A DNA stretch of 64,000 nt from positions 894,920 through 958,919 of the forward strand of contig CAMYKP010000006.1 of assembly GCA_947259005.1 (NCBI GenBank). The letters are read 5' to 3'. Positions within the stretch are counted from its first letter, which is position 1. Every line of letters starts with the position of its first letter. The position numbers and the translations under genes are program-made. This document shows positions 28,913 through 36,848 of the stretch, piece after piece. The stretch comes from an uncultured Parasphingopyxis sp. (GTDB lineage: Bacteria > Pseudomonadota > Alphaproteobacteria > Sphingomonadales > Sphingomonadaceae). The notes beneath the pieces are model-generated. The model was not told the DNA's origin. It saw nothing but the letters and a program-made list of their open reading frames with translations, and made no database searches.

Positions 28913-28957
28913 GCTGCCCTTCTGACGTGCAGACAGTGCGGCGGCAAGCGCCTTGCT

Positions 28958-30316
28958 TTACGGATGGCGAAGGGGAAGCGAAAGCCGCGCCCTGAGCCCC
29001 CCGTCCGCCAGGTTTTCCAGCGTCAGTTCCCCGCCATGTTCGCGGACGATGGCACGGGCCAGTGCGAGACCAAGGCCCGAGCCGCCCTGCTCCCGATTGC
29101 GCGACTCTTCGAGACGGGTGAAGGGTTCGAACACCGTTTCGAGCGCCTCGGCGTCGATACCCGGCCCCTTGTCGTCTATCTCTATCAGCGCCTGATCTGC
29201 GTCCTGCCGCACGCGCACCGAAGCTGCGTCGCCATAGCGCACCGCATTGTCGATCAGGTTGCGGATCGCGCGCTTGAGCAGGTTGGACCGCCCGCGCACA
29301 ACCAGCCGTTCGCCGTCGTCAAAGGTAACCGGCGCCCCGACATCGCGAAAATCCTCGATAGCGCTCTCGACCAGCGCCGTCAGATCCAGCTTCTCGCTTT
29401 GTGCATTCGGCTTTCCCAGCCGCGCCAGCGACAGGATATCGTCCAGCGTTTCAGTCATGTCCGTAATGGTTTCGACCATCCGGGCACGCTCAGCCTGATC
29501 GGGTACATTCTCGGTATGAATGCGCAACGCAGCCAGCGGTGTGCGCAGGTCATGGCCGATGGCGCCAAGCATGTGATCCTTCTCGCCCAGCATCGCCGCG
29601 ATCCGGACCTGCATCGCATTGAAGGCTTCGATCAGGCCCGCGACATCGCGCGGTCCTTCCACGGCGATCGGCTCCGTCCTGTCGGCATTGCTGAAATCAT
29701 GTACTGCGTCGGTCAGCGAACGCAGTGGACGCGAGACCCGCCGGACGAACAGAAACAGGACGAGGAGCAGAACGCCGTACAGAATCACCGTTTGCGCGAC
29801 TATCGAAACCAGCGCTCCGGCACCGGGCGGGCGTACACGCATCCAGCCGTTCAGCCACTGGTCGTTCTCGAGCTGGATCGAAATGCGTAAGATCTCGGGA
29901 GGTCGGCGGCGATCATCGCGCTGACGAAAATGGGGTATTCTTTCCAGCCGGGACATATCCGCCCGGGCCACATGGATTTCTCGTACCGGAAATGCTTCGG
30001 ATTCCAGGCTGCTTGCCAGCCTTTCTTCAAACATGGTGAGGCGCTGCAATCCTTCTGCTTCGACCGCGCTCTCTATATCGACCTGTAGCCGACCCCGGCG
30101 GCGTCCGCCGCGACGTGCCCGCAATGGCTCGCCCGCCTCGACCCGTTCGGCAGCCGTTACGACACGCGCCACCAGCGGCCCTGCAGCTTCCGCAAAACGC
30201 AGGCGTTCACCGGCCCGAACCAGCATCGCGAAATTGATCGCCTGCGCCACGAACAGGGCGAGTGCCACGACCAGCATAAGCTGCCCGAACAGGCTTTTGG
30301 GCCAGAAGCGCTTCAT
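28958..30316 (-). CDS. Two-component sensor histidine kinase (HAMP type)
   Basis: 452 aa: membrane helix 1 (10-31), a periplasmic domain rich in Arg and Glu (about 35-165), helix 2 (168-191), HAMP (192-245), dimerisation and phosphoacceptor H255 in AIGHDLRTPLAALRI, N-box NLIDNAVRYG, G1 DDKGPGIDAE and G2 GGSGLGLALARAI. ATG 30316 overlaps the response-regulator stop (ATGA). The basic RRGGRRRGR patch in the sensor loop may detect anions or metals. The nearby EF-hand protein suggests a cation signal; inference only. Confidence 0.92.
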   Translation of the reverse strand: MKRFWPKSLFGQLMLVVALALFVAQAINFAMLVRAGERLRFAEAAGPLVARVVTAAERVEAGEPLRARRGGRRRGRLQVDIESAVEAEGLQRLTMFEERLASSLESEAFPVREIHVARADMSRLERIPHFRQRDDRRRPPEILRISIQLENDQWLNGWMRVRPPGAGALVSIVAQTVILYGVLLLVLFLFVRRVSRPLRSLTDAVHDFSNADRTEPIAVEGPRDVAGLIEAFNAMQVRIAAMLGEKDHMLGAIGHDLRTPLAALRIHTENVPDQAERARMVETITDMTETLDDILSLARLGKPNAQSEKLDLTALVESAIEDFRDVGAPVTFDDGERLVVRGRSNLLKRAIRNLIDNAVRYGDAASVRVRQDADQALIEIDDKGPGIDAEALETVFEPFTRLEESRNREQGGSGLGLALARAIVREHGGELTLENLADGGLRARLSLPLRHP

Positions 30317-31032
30317 AGCTTTTTGACGTCCGACGCCAGGGTATAGCCGCCACCCCACACAGTTTTGATGAGGGTCGGCGTTTTAGGATCGCTCTCAATT
30401 TTGCGGCGCAAACGACTGATCTGATTGTCGATTGCCCGGTCAAGGGCGGCGGCCTCGCGGCCCTGTGTCAGATCGAGAAGCTGGTCGCGCGACAGGACCT
30501 GCTGGGGATGGGTAACCAGCGCTAGCAGCAATTGATACTCCCCCGTCGACAGGGCGACGGACACGCCGGCATGATCGACAAGCGTACGCTCCCCGGCCTT
30601 GAGGACCCAGTCGCCAAAGCTGTAACTTTGCTGGTCGGGCGCGCGCTGGTGCGTACCGCCATTGCCAGCGCGGCGGAGGATCACCTTGATCCGGGCCAGC
30701 AGCTCGCGCGGCGAAAATGGTTTTACGACATAATCGTCCGCGCCCATTTCAAGCCCGATGATCCGTTCGGTTTCTTCCGACTTTGCCGTCAGGAGGATCA
30801 CCGGGATCTCGCTTGTTTCGCGGATATGGCGCGTCAGGCTGAGCCCGTCTTCGCCCGGCATCATGATGTCGCAGATCACGCAGTCGATAGCGTAGCCGGC
30901 GAGCTGCTGCCGCGCAGCCTTGGCATCCGCAGCCTGGGTAACGCGATAGCCGTTCTTGCCCAGAAACGCGGCAAGCGGATCACGGATGCTGCGCTCGTCT
31001 TCGACAAGCAGGAGGTGCGGTTGACTGGTCAT
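30313..31032 (-). CDS. OmpR-family response regulator
   Basis: 239 aa. Receiver domain with acidic pair E11/D12, phosphorylation site D55 in VICDIMMPGEDG, Thr in VILLTAKSE and Lys in DDYVVKPFSP; winged HTH with LLALVTHPQQVLSRDQLLDL and AIDNQISRLRRKIES. It acts with the kinase encoded by the next gene, coupled by a 4-base overlap. Possible target sites are the TGTCGCA repeats at 31918-31966. Confidence 0.94.
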   Translation of the reverse strand: MTSQPHLLLVEDERSIRDPLAAFLGKNGYRVTQAADAKAARQQLAGYAIDCVICDIMMPGEDGLSLTRHIRETSEIPVILLTAKSEETERIIGLEMGADDYVVKPFSPRELLARIKVILRRAGNGGTHQRAPDQQSYSFGDWVLKAGERTLVDHAGVSVALSTGEYQLLLALVTHPQQVLSRDQLLDLTQGREAAALDRAIDNQISRLRRKIESDPKTPTLIKTVWGGGYTLASDVKKL

Positions 31033-31115
31033 GATAGCTGCATAGCGCGGCTTGGTGTCCGAAGCGATATGGCGGGCAACCGGCCAGGGAAGGAACCGGT
31101 TACCCGCCAGACGCC

Positions 31116-31151
31116 GCGCGCTCCCCAGATTCAGGAGGGGAAGGAGCGCGC
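31116..31151 (-). other. Hairpin downstream of EF-hand gene
   Basis: GCGCGCTCC (31116-31124) pairs perfectly with GGAGCGCGC (31143-31151) across an 18-base loop, 22 bases after the EF-hand stop on the minus strand. No U-run follows, so it is either a factor-dependent 3' end or a stabiliser between this gene and the response regulator. Confidence 0.45.
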
Positions 31152-31173
31152 AGCAGGAGCGTGATGGCGTGGC

Positions 31174-31842
31174 TTATTCGCCGCGCCGTTCCGCACGATG
31201 GGCAGCGCGGGCGGCCTGGCGCTCTTCGCGCGTTACCGTGCCGTCATTGTCCGTATCGGCGCGACTGAAACGCTCGACGGCGCGGACGCCGAATTCTTCA
31301 CGCGTAATCCGGCCATCGCCATTGGCATCCGGATTCGGGCGATTGGCCCTGCGTTCGGCGCGATTGGCGCGGCGTTCGGCACGCCGGGCTTCACGCTGCT
31401 CGCGCATAGCCGTGCGTTCGGCTTCGTCGATCCGGCCGTCGCTATTGCTGTCGGCCCGGTCGAAGCGGGCAATCGCCGGGGCAAGGGCTTCGTCACGCGT
31501 CAGAACGCCGTCGCTATTTGTGTCGAGCCGCGCCATCCGGTCGCCATGGCCGTGACGACCGCCGCGTCGACCTTCGCCACCATGCCGACCGCGGCGTTCA
31601 CCGCGATGGCCGCGACGCTCGGCACGCATCGCCGTCTGCTCGCTGGCATCGATCGCACCGTCGCTATTCGCATCGGCGCGCGCAAAGCGCTCATCGATTG
31701 ACGTATTGAGTTCGGCGCGGGTCAGATTGCCGTCGCCATTGGCATCGGCGCGCATATGGCCCGGTTGGGCAACGGCCACGCCGGCCACGAGAAGCGCTGC
31801 TGCGCCTGCACCAATGGCCATCTTCTTTTTCGTTATTTTCAT
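31174..31842 (-). CDS. Exported EF-hand calcium-binding protein
   Basis: 222 aa. Signal peptide (KKMAIGAGAAALLVAGVAVA), then at least five EF-hand loops of DxDxDG type: DANGDGNLTRAEL, DANSDGAIDASE, DTNSDGVLTRDE, DSNSDGRIDEAE, DANGDGRITREE and DTDNDGTVTREE. The loops are linked by highly basic Arg/His/Gly segments (RGHRGERRGRHGGEGRRGGR). ATG 31842 gives the proper export signal; the longer frame to 32013 is not needed. It probably binds Ca2+ in the periplasm. It lies just upstream of the two-component genes, on the same strand, and may report metal to the sensor. Confidence 0.88.
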   Translation of the reverse strand: MKITKKKMAIGAGAAALLVAGVAVAQPGHMRADANGDGNLTRAELNTSIDERFARADANSDGAIDASEQTAMRAERRGHRGERRGRHGGEGRRGGRHGHGDRMARLDTNSDGVLTRDEALAPAIARFDRADSNSDGRIDEAERTAMREQREARRAERRANRAERRANRPNPDANGDGRITREEFGVRAVERFSRADTDNDGTVTREERQAARAAHRAERRGE

Positions 31843-31917
31843 CGGGATTTTCCTTACTGTAATCGGTCCAATCCGGCGGACGGTTCGTCCACCACGCCAT
31901 GAGGAATAGGCGATGAT

Positions 31918-31966
31918 TGTCGCAGACCTTTGTCGGATCGCCTGAAAAGTGTCGCAAATTGTCGCA
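31918..31966. promoter_or_regulatory. Four TGTCG(C/G)A direct repeats in divergent EF-hand / lepB region
   Basis: TGTCGCA at 31918, TGTCGGA at 31931, TGTCGCA at 31950 and again at 31960. The last two form an exact 10-base tandem (TGTCGCAAAT, TGTCGCAAAA). Tandem direct repeats at helical spacing are how OmpR-type regulators bind, and an OmpR-type regulator is encoded 0.9 kb away. The block lies about 76-124 bases upstream of the EF-hand start. Confidence 0.45.
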
Positions 31967-32021
31967 AAACAGGCTTTTGCCGGGGTTGACCGGGGGCCGC
32001 GCCTCGTCGACATCGCCCGCG

Positions 32022-32879
32022 ATGCTCAGGGAATTGGAAGAAAAGACCGGCGACGGATCGCCGCAGCCCTTGCCGGGCGAGCCCCGGCGGCGAACGGCGT
32101 TCGGCTGGCTGAGATTTATCGTCTCGCTGGCAATCCTCGCCGTGCTCGTCCGCAGCCTCGTCATCGCGCCCTTCAACATTCCGTCGCGCTCGATGACGCC
32201 GACCATGCTGGTCGGAGACTATCTGTTCGTCGCGAAATGGCCCTATGGCTATTCGCGGTACAGCTTCCCCTTCACGCCCGACTTTATCGAAGGCCGGATC
32301 GGAAACGGCAGGCCGGATCGCGGCGATATTGTCGTTTTCCGTTCCCCGGCGGAACCGGCAAGCAGCTATATCAAACGCGTGATCGGATTGCCGGGTGACC
32401 GGGTCCAGATGATCGCCGGCGAGCTATTGCTGAACGGCGAAGCGGTCGCGCGCGATGCCGTGCCCGATTTCTCCGAACCCGTCGACGATGCCAGCGGCTG
32501 CGCCAGCGAGCCCGGCAGCAACAGCCGGCTGGAAAGCGCCGATGACGGTTCGCTCGTCTGTTACACCCCGCGCTATCGGGAAACCCTGCCCGGCGGACAC
32601 AGCTATCTGGTGCTCGATGCGGGCGACAGCACCGCCGACACGACCCGGGAATTCATCGTCCCTGCAGGCCATTATTTCCTGATGGGCGACGACCGGGACC
32701 GCAGCGCCGACAGCCGCTTTCCGCCCGCGCCCGGCGGCGGGATAGGCTTTGTTCCGGAAGAGAATATCGTCGGCCAGGCCTTTGTGATCTTCTGGTCGAG
32801 GGACGGATCGGCGAGCTGGATCAACCCGATAAGCTGGTTCAGCGCGACCCGCTGGAACCGCATCGGGAGCGGGTTTTGA
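32022..32879 (+). CDS. lepB: Signal peptidase I
   Basis: 285 aa. One N-terminal membrane helix (LRFIVSLAILAVLVRSLVIA), catalytic Ser57 in PSRSMTPTM, catalytic Lys118 in SSYIKRVIGLPGD, and the C-terminal box GDDRDRSADSRF. It removes signal peptides on the periplasmic face. ATG 32022 is chosen; the in-frame opening at 31917 overlaps the regulatory repeats. Two cysteines (SGCAS, LVCYTP) in the large insert may form a disulfide. Directly upstream of rnc and era, the usual order. Confidence 0.93.
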   Translation: MLRELEEKTGDGSPQPLPGEPRRRTAFGWLRFIVSLAILAVLVRSLVIAPFNIPSRSMTPTMLVGDYLFVAKWPYGYSRYSFPFTPDFIEGRIGNGRPDRGDIVVFRSPAEPASSYIKRVIGLPGDRVQMIAGELLLNGEAVARDAVPDFSEPVDDASGCASEPGSNSRLESADDGSLVCYTPRYRETLPGGHSYLVLDAGDSTADTTREFIVPAGHYFLMGDDRDRSADSRFPPAPGGGIGFVPEENIVGQAFVIFWSRDGSASWINPISWFSATRWNRIGSGF

Positions 32880-32916
32880 TAGCGCTTCCCGCCTACCCCC
32901 GCTAAAGACCCCCGCG

Positions 32917-33588
32917 ATGAACGATAATCCAGAAACCCCGGCATGGCTGGCCGATACGCTCGGCCATACGCCGCACGACCCGGCGATCTTCGCCCGCGCC
33001 CTTACCCATCCGAGCATGGATGAGCCCGATTACCAGAGGCTCGAATTCCTTGGCGACAGGGTGCTCGGCCTGATCGTGTCGACCTGGCTCTATGAGCGCC
33101 ATCTGGACGATCCCGAGGGCCAGCTCAACAGCCGCCTCGCCGCGCTCGTGTCGCGGTCCACCTGCGCCGAAATCGGCCGCGAGATCGGGGTCGCCGCCCA
33201 TATCCGCTTCGGCAAGCAGGCGCGCGACGATGGCGGCGCGGACAGCGACAATGTGCTTGGCGATGTCGTCGAAGCGCTGATCGGTGCGCTGTATCTCGAT
33301 GGCAGCTTCGATACCGCCCGATCCTTCGTCTACCGACGCTGGGAAAGCCGGGTCGAAGAAATGGACCGCGCACCGCAGCATCCTAAAAGCGCGCTCCAGG
33401 AATGGGCCGCCGCCAATCGCTGCAAGCCGCCCGTCTATACGATCGTGGACCGCAGCGGCCCCGCCCATAATCCGCATTTCAGGATGCGTGTCGAAATCCC
33501 CAACCGGGACAGTGCCGAGGCCGAGGGTTCATCGAAACAGGAAGCCGAAAAAGCCGCCGCCAAGGCGCTGCTGGAGAAACTGAGTTGA
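32917..33588 (+). CDS. rnc: Ribonuclease III
   Basis: 223 aa. Signature YQRLEFLGDRVLGL, second acidic site DNVLGDVVEALIGALYLDGS, then a dsRNA-binding domain (residues 153-222: PKSALQEWAAANRCKPPVY, EGSSKQEAEKAAAKALLEKL). It cleaves structured rRNA precursors and mRNAs. It starts 37 bases after lepB. Between it and era is a 31-bp perfect hairpin that would be a natural substrate of the enzyme itself. Confidence 0.96.
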   Translation: MNDNPETPAWLADTLGHTPHDPAIFARALTHPSMDEPDYQRLEFLGDRVLGLIVSTWLYERHLDDPEGQLNSRLAALVSRSTCAEIGREIGVAAHIRFGKQARDDGGADSDNVLGDVVEALIGALYLDGSFDTARSFVYRRWESRVEEMDRAPQHPKSALQEWAAANRCKPPVYTIVDRSGPAHNPHFRMRVEIPNRDSAEAEGSSKQEAEKAAAKALLEKLS

Positions 33589-33625
33589 GTATGGTTTTTC
33601 AGAACGTTGCTCACGCAACGTCGCG

Positions 33626-33702
33626 GCACCGGCCCGCTCCCCCACCCGGCCTCCCACGAGCATACCCTGATTGGGAGGCCGGGTGGGGGAGCGGGCCGGT
33701 GC
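33626..33702 (+). repeat. 31-bp perfect inverted repeat between rnc and era
   Basis: Bases 33626-33656 and 33672-33702 are exact reverse complements over 31 bases, GC-rich (arm begins GCACCGGCCCGCTCC), with a 15-base loop. No U-run follows, so it is not a classic terminator. In the lepB-rnc-era transcript it would be a long uninterrupted RNA duplex suited to RNase III cleavage, which could separate rnc and era messages or autoregulate rnc. It may also be a dispersed repeat; one copy only is seen here. Confidence 0.8.
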
Positions 33703-33769
33703 GGCGATTTCCCGCCAGGGAAATTCTGACAAAAACAATCCGTCTCTCCGACATATCCGGAACACTCTC

Positions 33770-34675
33770 ATGAATGACACACCCCCCCAGCATTGCGGCT
33801 TTGTTGCCATTGTCGGCGCGCCGAATGCGGGCAAGTCGACGCTGGTCAACGCGCTGGTCGGCCAGAAGGTCGCGATTACCAGTCCGAAAAAACAGACCAC
33901 GCGTACGCGCTTGATGGGCATCGCAATCGTGGACCAGACCCAGATCGTGCTGATCGACACGCCCGGCATCTTCGCGCCGCGCCGCCGGCTCGACCGGGCG
34001 ATGGTCGCGGCAGCATGGGGCGGCGCGGAAGGCGCCGACCTGATCGCGCTGATTATCGATGCGGAAAAAGGCCTGAAGGGCGGGATTGAGGCGATGGTGG
34101 AAACGCTGCGCAAACGCCCCGAACCCAAACTGCTTATCCTCAACAAGGTCGATGTCGCGAAGAAGGATGAGCTGCTCCGCCTTGCCGCCGGCCTGAACGC
34201 CCTGCTCGAGCCCGAAGACACGTTCTTCATCTCGGCCACGACCGGCGACGGCGTCGCTGAGCTGAAAGCCGCGCTGGTGGAAGCCATGCCCGAAGGCGCC
34301 TGGCATTTCCCCGAAGACCAGGTCAGCGACGCCAGCCAGCGCCTGCTTGCCGCCGAAGTGACGCGCGAACAGCTGTACCATCAGCTGCGCAACGAACTTC
34401 CTTATGCCAGCGCCGTGGACACCGAGAGCTATACCGAGCGCAAGGACGGCTCGGTCGAAATCCGGCAGCAGATCCTCGTCGCCCGCCCGACGCAGAAAGC
34501 CATCGTCCTCGGCAAGGGCGGCACCCGCATCAAGGAAATCGGATCGGCGGCGCGCGCCGAGCTATCCGAGCTGTTGGGCAAGAAGGTTCATCTGTTCCTG
34601 CACGTGAAAGTGAAGCCCGACTGGGAAGAGGATCAGACGCTGTACCGCGATATCGGGCTGGATTGGGTGGAATAG
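33770..34675 (+). CDS. era: GTPase Era, ribosome assembly factor
   Basis: 301 aa. G1 GAPNAGKSTLVN, G3 DTPGIF, G4 NKVD, G5 SATTGDG, and a C-terminal KH domain (QKAIVLGKGGTRIKEIGSAAR) that binds the 3' end of 16S rRNA. ATG 33770 begins MNDTPPQ; the frame opens upstream within the hairpin but that is not used. Part of the lepB-rnc-era block. The stop is two bases from the convergent mntP stop. Confidence 0.96.
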   Translation: MNDTPPQHCGFVAIVGAPNAGKSTLVNALVGQKVAITSPKKQTTRTRLMGIAIVDQTQIVLIDTPGIFAPRRRLDRAMVAAAWGGAEGADLIALIIDAEKGLKGGIEAMVETLRKRPEPKLLILNKVDVAKKDELLRLAAGLNALLEPEDTFFISATTGDGVAELKAALVEAMPEGAWHFPEDQVSDASQRLLAAEVTREQLYHQLRNELPYASAVDTESYTERKDGSVEIRQQILVARPTQKAIVLGKGGTRIKEIGSAARAELSELLGKKVHLFLHVKVKPDWEEDQTLYRDIGLDWVE

Positions 34676-34676
34676 C

Positions 34677-35219
34677 CTAGGCACTCAAATGCTCGACGAG
34701 AATTTTCACGCCGAGCGCGATCAGCACAAGCCCGCCGAATATCTCCGCCCTGCCCTCGAACCGCCTGCCGACATGATGGGCACCGAGCGCGCCTGCGAAG
34801 CACAGCAGCGCCGTCACCGCACCGATAATCGCGCAGGCCAAACCGACAGGAACGGCGAGCAGCGGCAGGGTGATACCCGCTGCGGCCGCATCGATGCTCG
34901 TCGCAATGGCAGCGGCGAACAGGTGCCAGCCGGAAAGCTCGGGATCGGCCTCGGTATCCTCACGCGAGGCGCGGAGCATGTTGAGACCGAGCGCCGAGAG
35001 CAGCAGGAAGGCAACCCAATGGTCGACGCTCTCGATCCAGCCCGCAAAGGCCGTGCCGAGGCCCCAGCCGACCAGCGGCATCAGTGCCTGCGCCGCGCCG
35101 AAAGCAAGCGCGAGTTTCAAGGCTTCGGCAACCCCCATCCGCCCGGCCGCGCCCTGGGCGAGCGACACCGCCAGCGCGTCCATGGCAAGCGCCAGGGCAA
35201 GGCCGACCAGGCTAAGCAT
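34677..35219 (-). CDS. mntP: Manganese efflux pump MntP
   Basis: 180 aa, six membrane helices in two repeats of three. Each repeat carries a conserved Asp-centred motif: LALAMDALAVSLAQG and AIATSIDAAAAGITL. This fits MntP (DUF204), which exports Mn2+. The frame is open much further upstream, but ATG 35219 gives the family's normal start and lies five bases after the sirtuin stop, so the two are one transcript. No yybP-ykoY-type riboswitch is visible upstream. Confidence 0.9.
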   Translation of the reverse strand: MLSLVGLALALAMDALAVSLAQGAAGRMGVAEALKLALAFGAAQALMPLVGWGLGTAFAGWIESVDHWVAFLLLSALGLNMLRASREDTEADPELSGWHLFAAAIATSIDAAAAGITLPLLAVPVGLACAIIGAVTALLCFAGALGAHHVGRRFEGRAEIFGGLVLIALGVKILVEHLSA

Positions 35220-35224
35220 CGCGC

Positions 35225-35926
35225 TTAGCCCAGCACCTCGTCGACCCAGGCCGGCACCAGTTCTCCTGCCCGTCCCATCCTGCTTTCGTTGAAGAAGATA
35301 CTGCCCTCGCTCGGGTCGAGATTGAGTTCCAGGGTCTGCGCACCGGCGTAGCGTGCGCTCTGCACCAAGCCGGCGGCCGGATAGACGGCACCCGACGTCC
35401 CGATCGACACGAACAGATCGCATGTGGCTATCGCGGCGTCGATCTCGTCCATCCGGTACGGCATCTCCCCGAACCAGACGATATCCGGGCGGACATGGCC
35501 GCTCGCCCCGCAAGCCGGGCACGGCGGGTGCCCCGCCATCTCTCCCTCGAAAACATGGCGATCGCCGCAGGCAAGGCACCAGCCGGATTTCAGTTCGCCA
35601 TGCATGTGCAACAACCGCTTCGCGCCGCCACGCTCGTGCAGGTCATCGACATTCTGCGTGACGATGAGCAGCCTGCCCTTCCATTCGGCATCCAGCCGCC
35701 CGAGCGCGATATGGGCCGGGTTGGGCTCGACCGTCGCCAGCTTCGCGCGGCGCTGATCATAGAAATCAAGGACGAGATCGGGATCGCGCGCGAAAGCTTC
35801 GGGCGTTGCCACATCCTCGACCCGCTGCCCCTCCCACAGGCCGTCGGGCCCGCGAAAAGTCGGCACGCCGCTTTCGGCGGAAATGCCTGCGCCCGTCAGG
35901 ACGACGATATCGCGGATATCCTCCAT
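35225..35926 (-). CDS. cobB: NAD-dependent deacylase, class III sirtuin
   Basis: 233 aa. NAD site GAGISAESGVPTFRG, QNVDDLHE, catalytic H109 in LHMHGE, zinc ligands C117, C120, C136, C139. FYDQRR carries the Tyr56 and Arg59 pair that defines class III (SIRT5-like) enzymes able to remove succinyl and malonyl as well as acetyl groups. It acts on protein lysines in the cytoplasm; acetyl-CoA synthetase (15149) is a classical target. It lacks the N-terminal extension of the longer enteric CobB. Likely co-transcribed with mntP; divergent to dapB. Confidence 0.93.
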   Translation of the reverse strand: MEDIRDIVVLTGAGISAESGVPTFRGPDGLWEGQRVEDVATPEAFARDPDLVLDFYDQRRAKLATVEPNPAHIALGRLDAEWKGRLLIVTQNVDDLHERGGAKRLLHMHGELKSGWCLACGDRHVFEGEMAGHPPCPACGASGHVRPDIVWFGEMPYRMDEIDAAIATCDLFVSIGTSGAVYPAAGLVQSARYAGAQTLELNLDPSEGSIFFNESRMGRAGELVPAWVDEVLG

Positions 35927-35968
35927 CGGTCCCTAGATACGGCTCTTCCGAAAATGGGCAAGGGAGTC

Positions 35969-35996
35969 TGTCATGGCGTGCCGCTTTCTGTCATGA
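35969..35996. promoter_or_regulatory. CTGTCATG direct repeat in cobB / dapB divergent region
   Basis: CTGTCATG occurs at 35969 and again at 35989, exactly 20 bases (two helical turns) apart, just upstream of the sirtuin start. A dimeric regulator could bind the pair on one DNA face. The half site resembles PHO-box halves, but the spacing is wrong for PhoB. Confidence 0.3.
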
Positions 35997-36089
35997 CTTT
36001 CGGGCAACGCATTGCGCTTCCTAAGTTGATGCCGACAAAGGTTCGGCCTTAAGAGACGTGACGACAACGAGGTTTTGAGAAGAGAGACG

Positions 36090-36815
36090 ATGACCAGTAT
36101 CGGCATAATCGGCAGCGCGGGACGGATGGGGCAGACCATTGCCGCCTTGCTTGGCGGGGGCGCAGGCCATGCGGGCGGTGTGGACGCAGGCGGCGATGTT
36201 GCCGGGCTGGCGGCTGCAAGCGATGTGCTCGTCGATTTTTCCGCGCCCGGCGGGCTTGAGGCTACCCTCGCCGCCGCGCGCGAAGCGGGCACACCGATCG
36301 TTATCGGCACCACCGGACTCGGCAAGGCGCAGCACGCGCTGATCGATGAAGCAGCACAGGATATTGCGGTGCTGCAGGCGGCAAACACCTCCCTCGGGGT
36401 AAATCTGCTTGCCCATCTGGTGCGCGATGCGGCGGCCCGGCTCGGGACCGAATGGGATATCGAGATTGTCGAGATGCATCATCGGTACAAGGTCGATGCG
36501 CCATCGGGAACTGCCCTGCTGCTCGGTGAAGCTGCGGCGGCGGGCCGCGAAACGACTCTCGGCGAAGTTGCGGAAGAAGGCCGGGCGGGTCTCGATTGCG
36601 CCCGTACCGAAGGCGCTATCGGTTTTGCCAGCCTGCGCGGCGGATCGGTCGCCGGGGATCACCAGGTGATCTTCGCGGCAGACGGCGAACGCATCGAACT
36701 GGGCCACCGCGCGGAAAGCCGCGAGATATTCGCCCGCGGCGCGATCAGGGCCGCGCGCTGGCTCGCGGACAAGCCCGCCGGACGCTATGCCATGGCCGAT
36801 GTGCTGGATCTTTAG
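36090..36815 (+). CDS. dapB: 4-Hydroxy-tetrahydrodipicolinate reductase
   Basis: 241 aa. NAD(P)-binding start IGIIGSAGRMGQTIAALL, VIGTTGL, and the substrate and catalytic motif EMHHRYKVDAPSGTAL (His-His and Lys). It performs the second dedicated step of lysine and meso-diaminopimelate synthesis in the cytoplasm. ATG 36090 follows AGAGAG; five codons upstream in frame are dropped. Slightly short relative to E. coli DapB because the N-terminal half is trimmed (GGVDAGGDVAGLAAASDVLVD), as is common in this group. Followed by a DUF2238 gene and nth. Confidence 0.95.
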   Translation: MTSIGIIGSAGRMGQTIAALLGGGAGHAGGVDAGGDVAGLAAASDVLVDFSAPGGLEATLAAAREAGTPIVIGTTGLGKAQHALIDEAAQDIAVLQAANTSLGVNLLAHLVRDAAARLGTEWDIEIVEMHHRYKVDAPSGTALLLGEAAAAGRETTLGEVAEEGRAGLDCARTEGAIGFASLRGGSVAGDHQVIFAADGERIELGHRAESREIFARGAIRAARWLADKPAGRYAMADVLDL

Positions 36816-36848
36816 CCGTTCGAACAGCCGGGAAGGAACCCTCCGTCC

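Noticed and set aside
31918..31966. CRISPR-like repeats
   Set aside because: Units are 7 bases, unevenly spaced, with no spacer structure or cas genes.
33626..33702. rnc-era hairpin as an intrinsic terminator
   Set aside because: No U-run follows the stem, and era lies directly downstream in what is normally one transcript.
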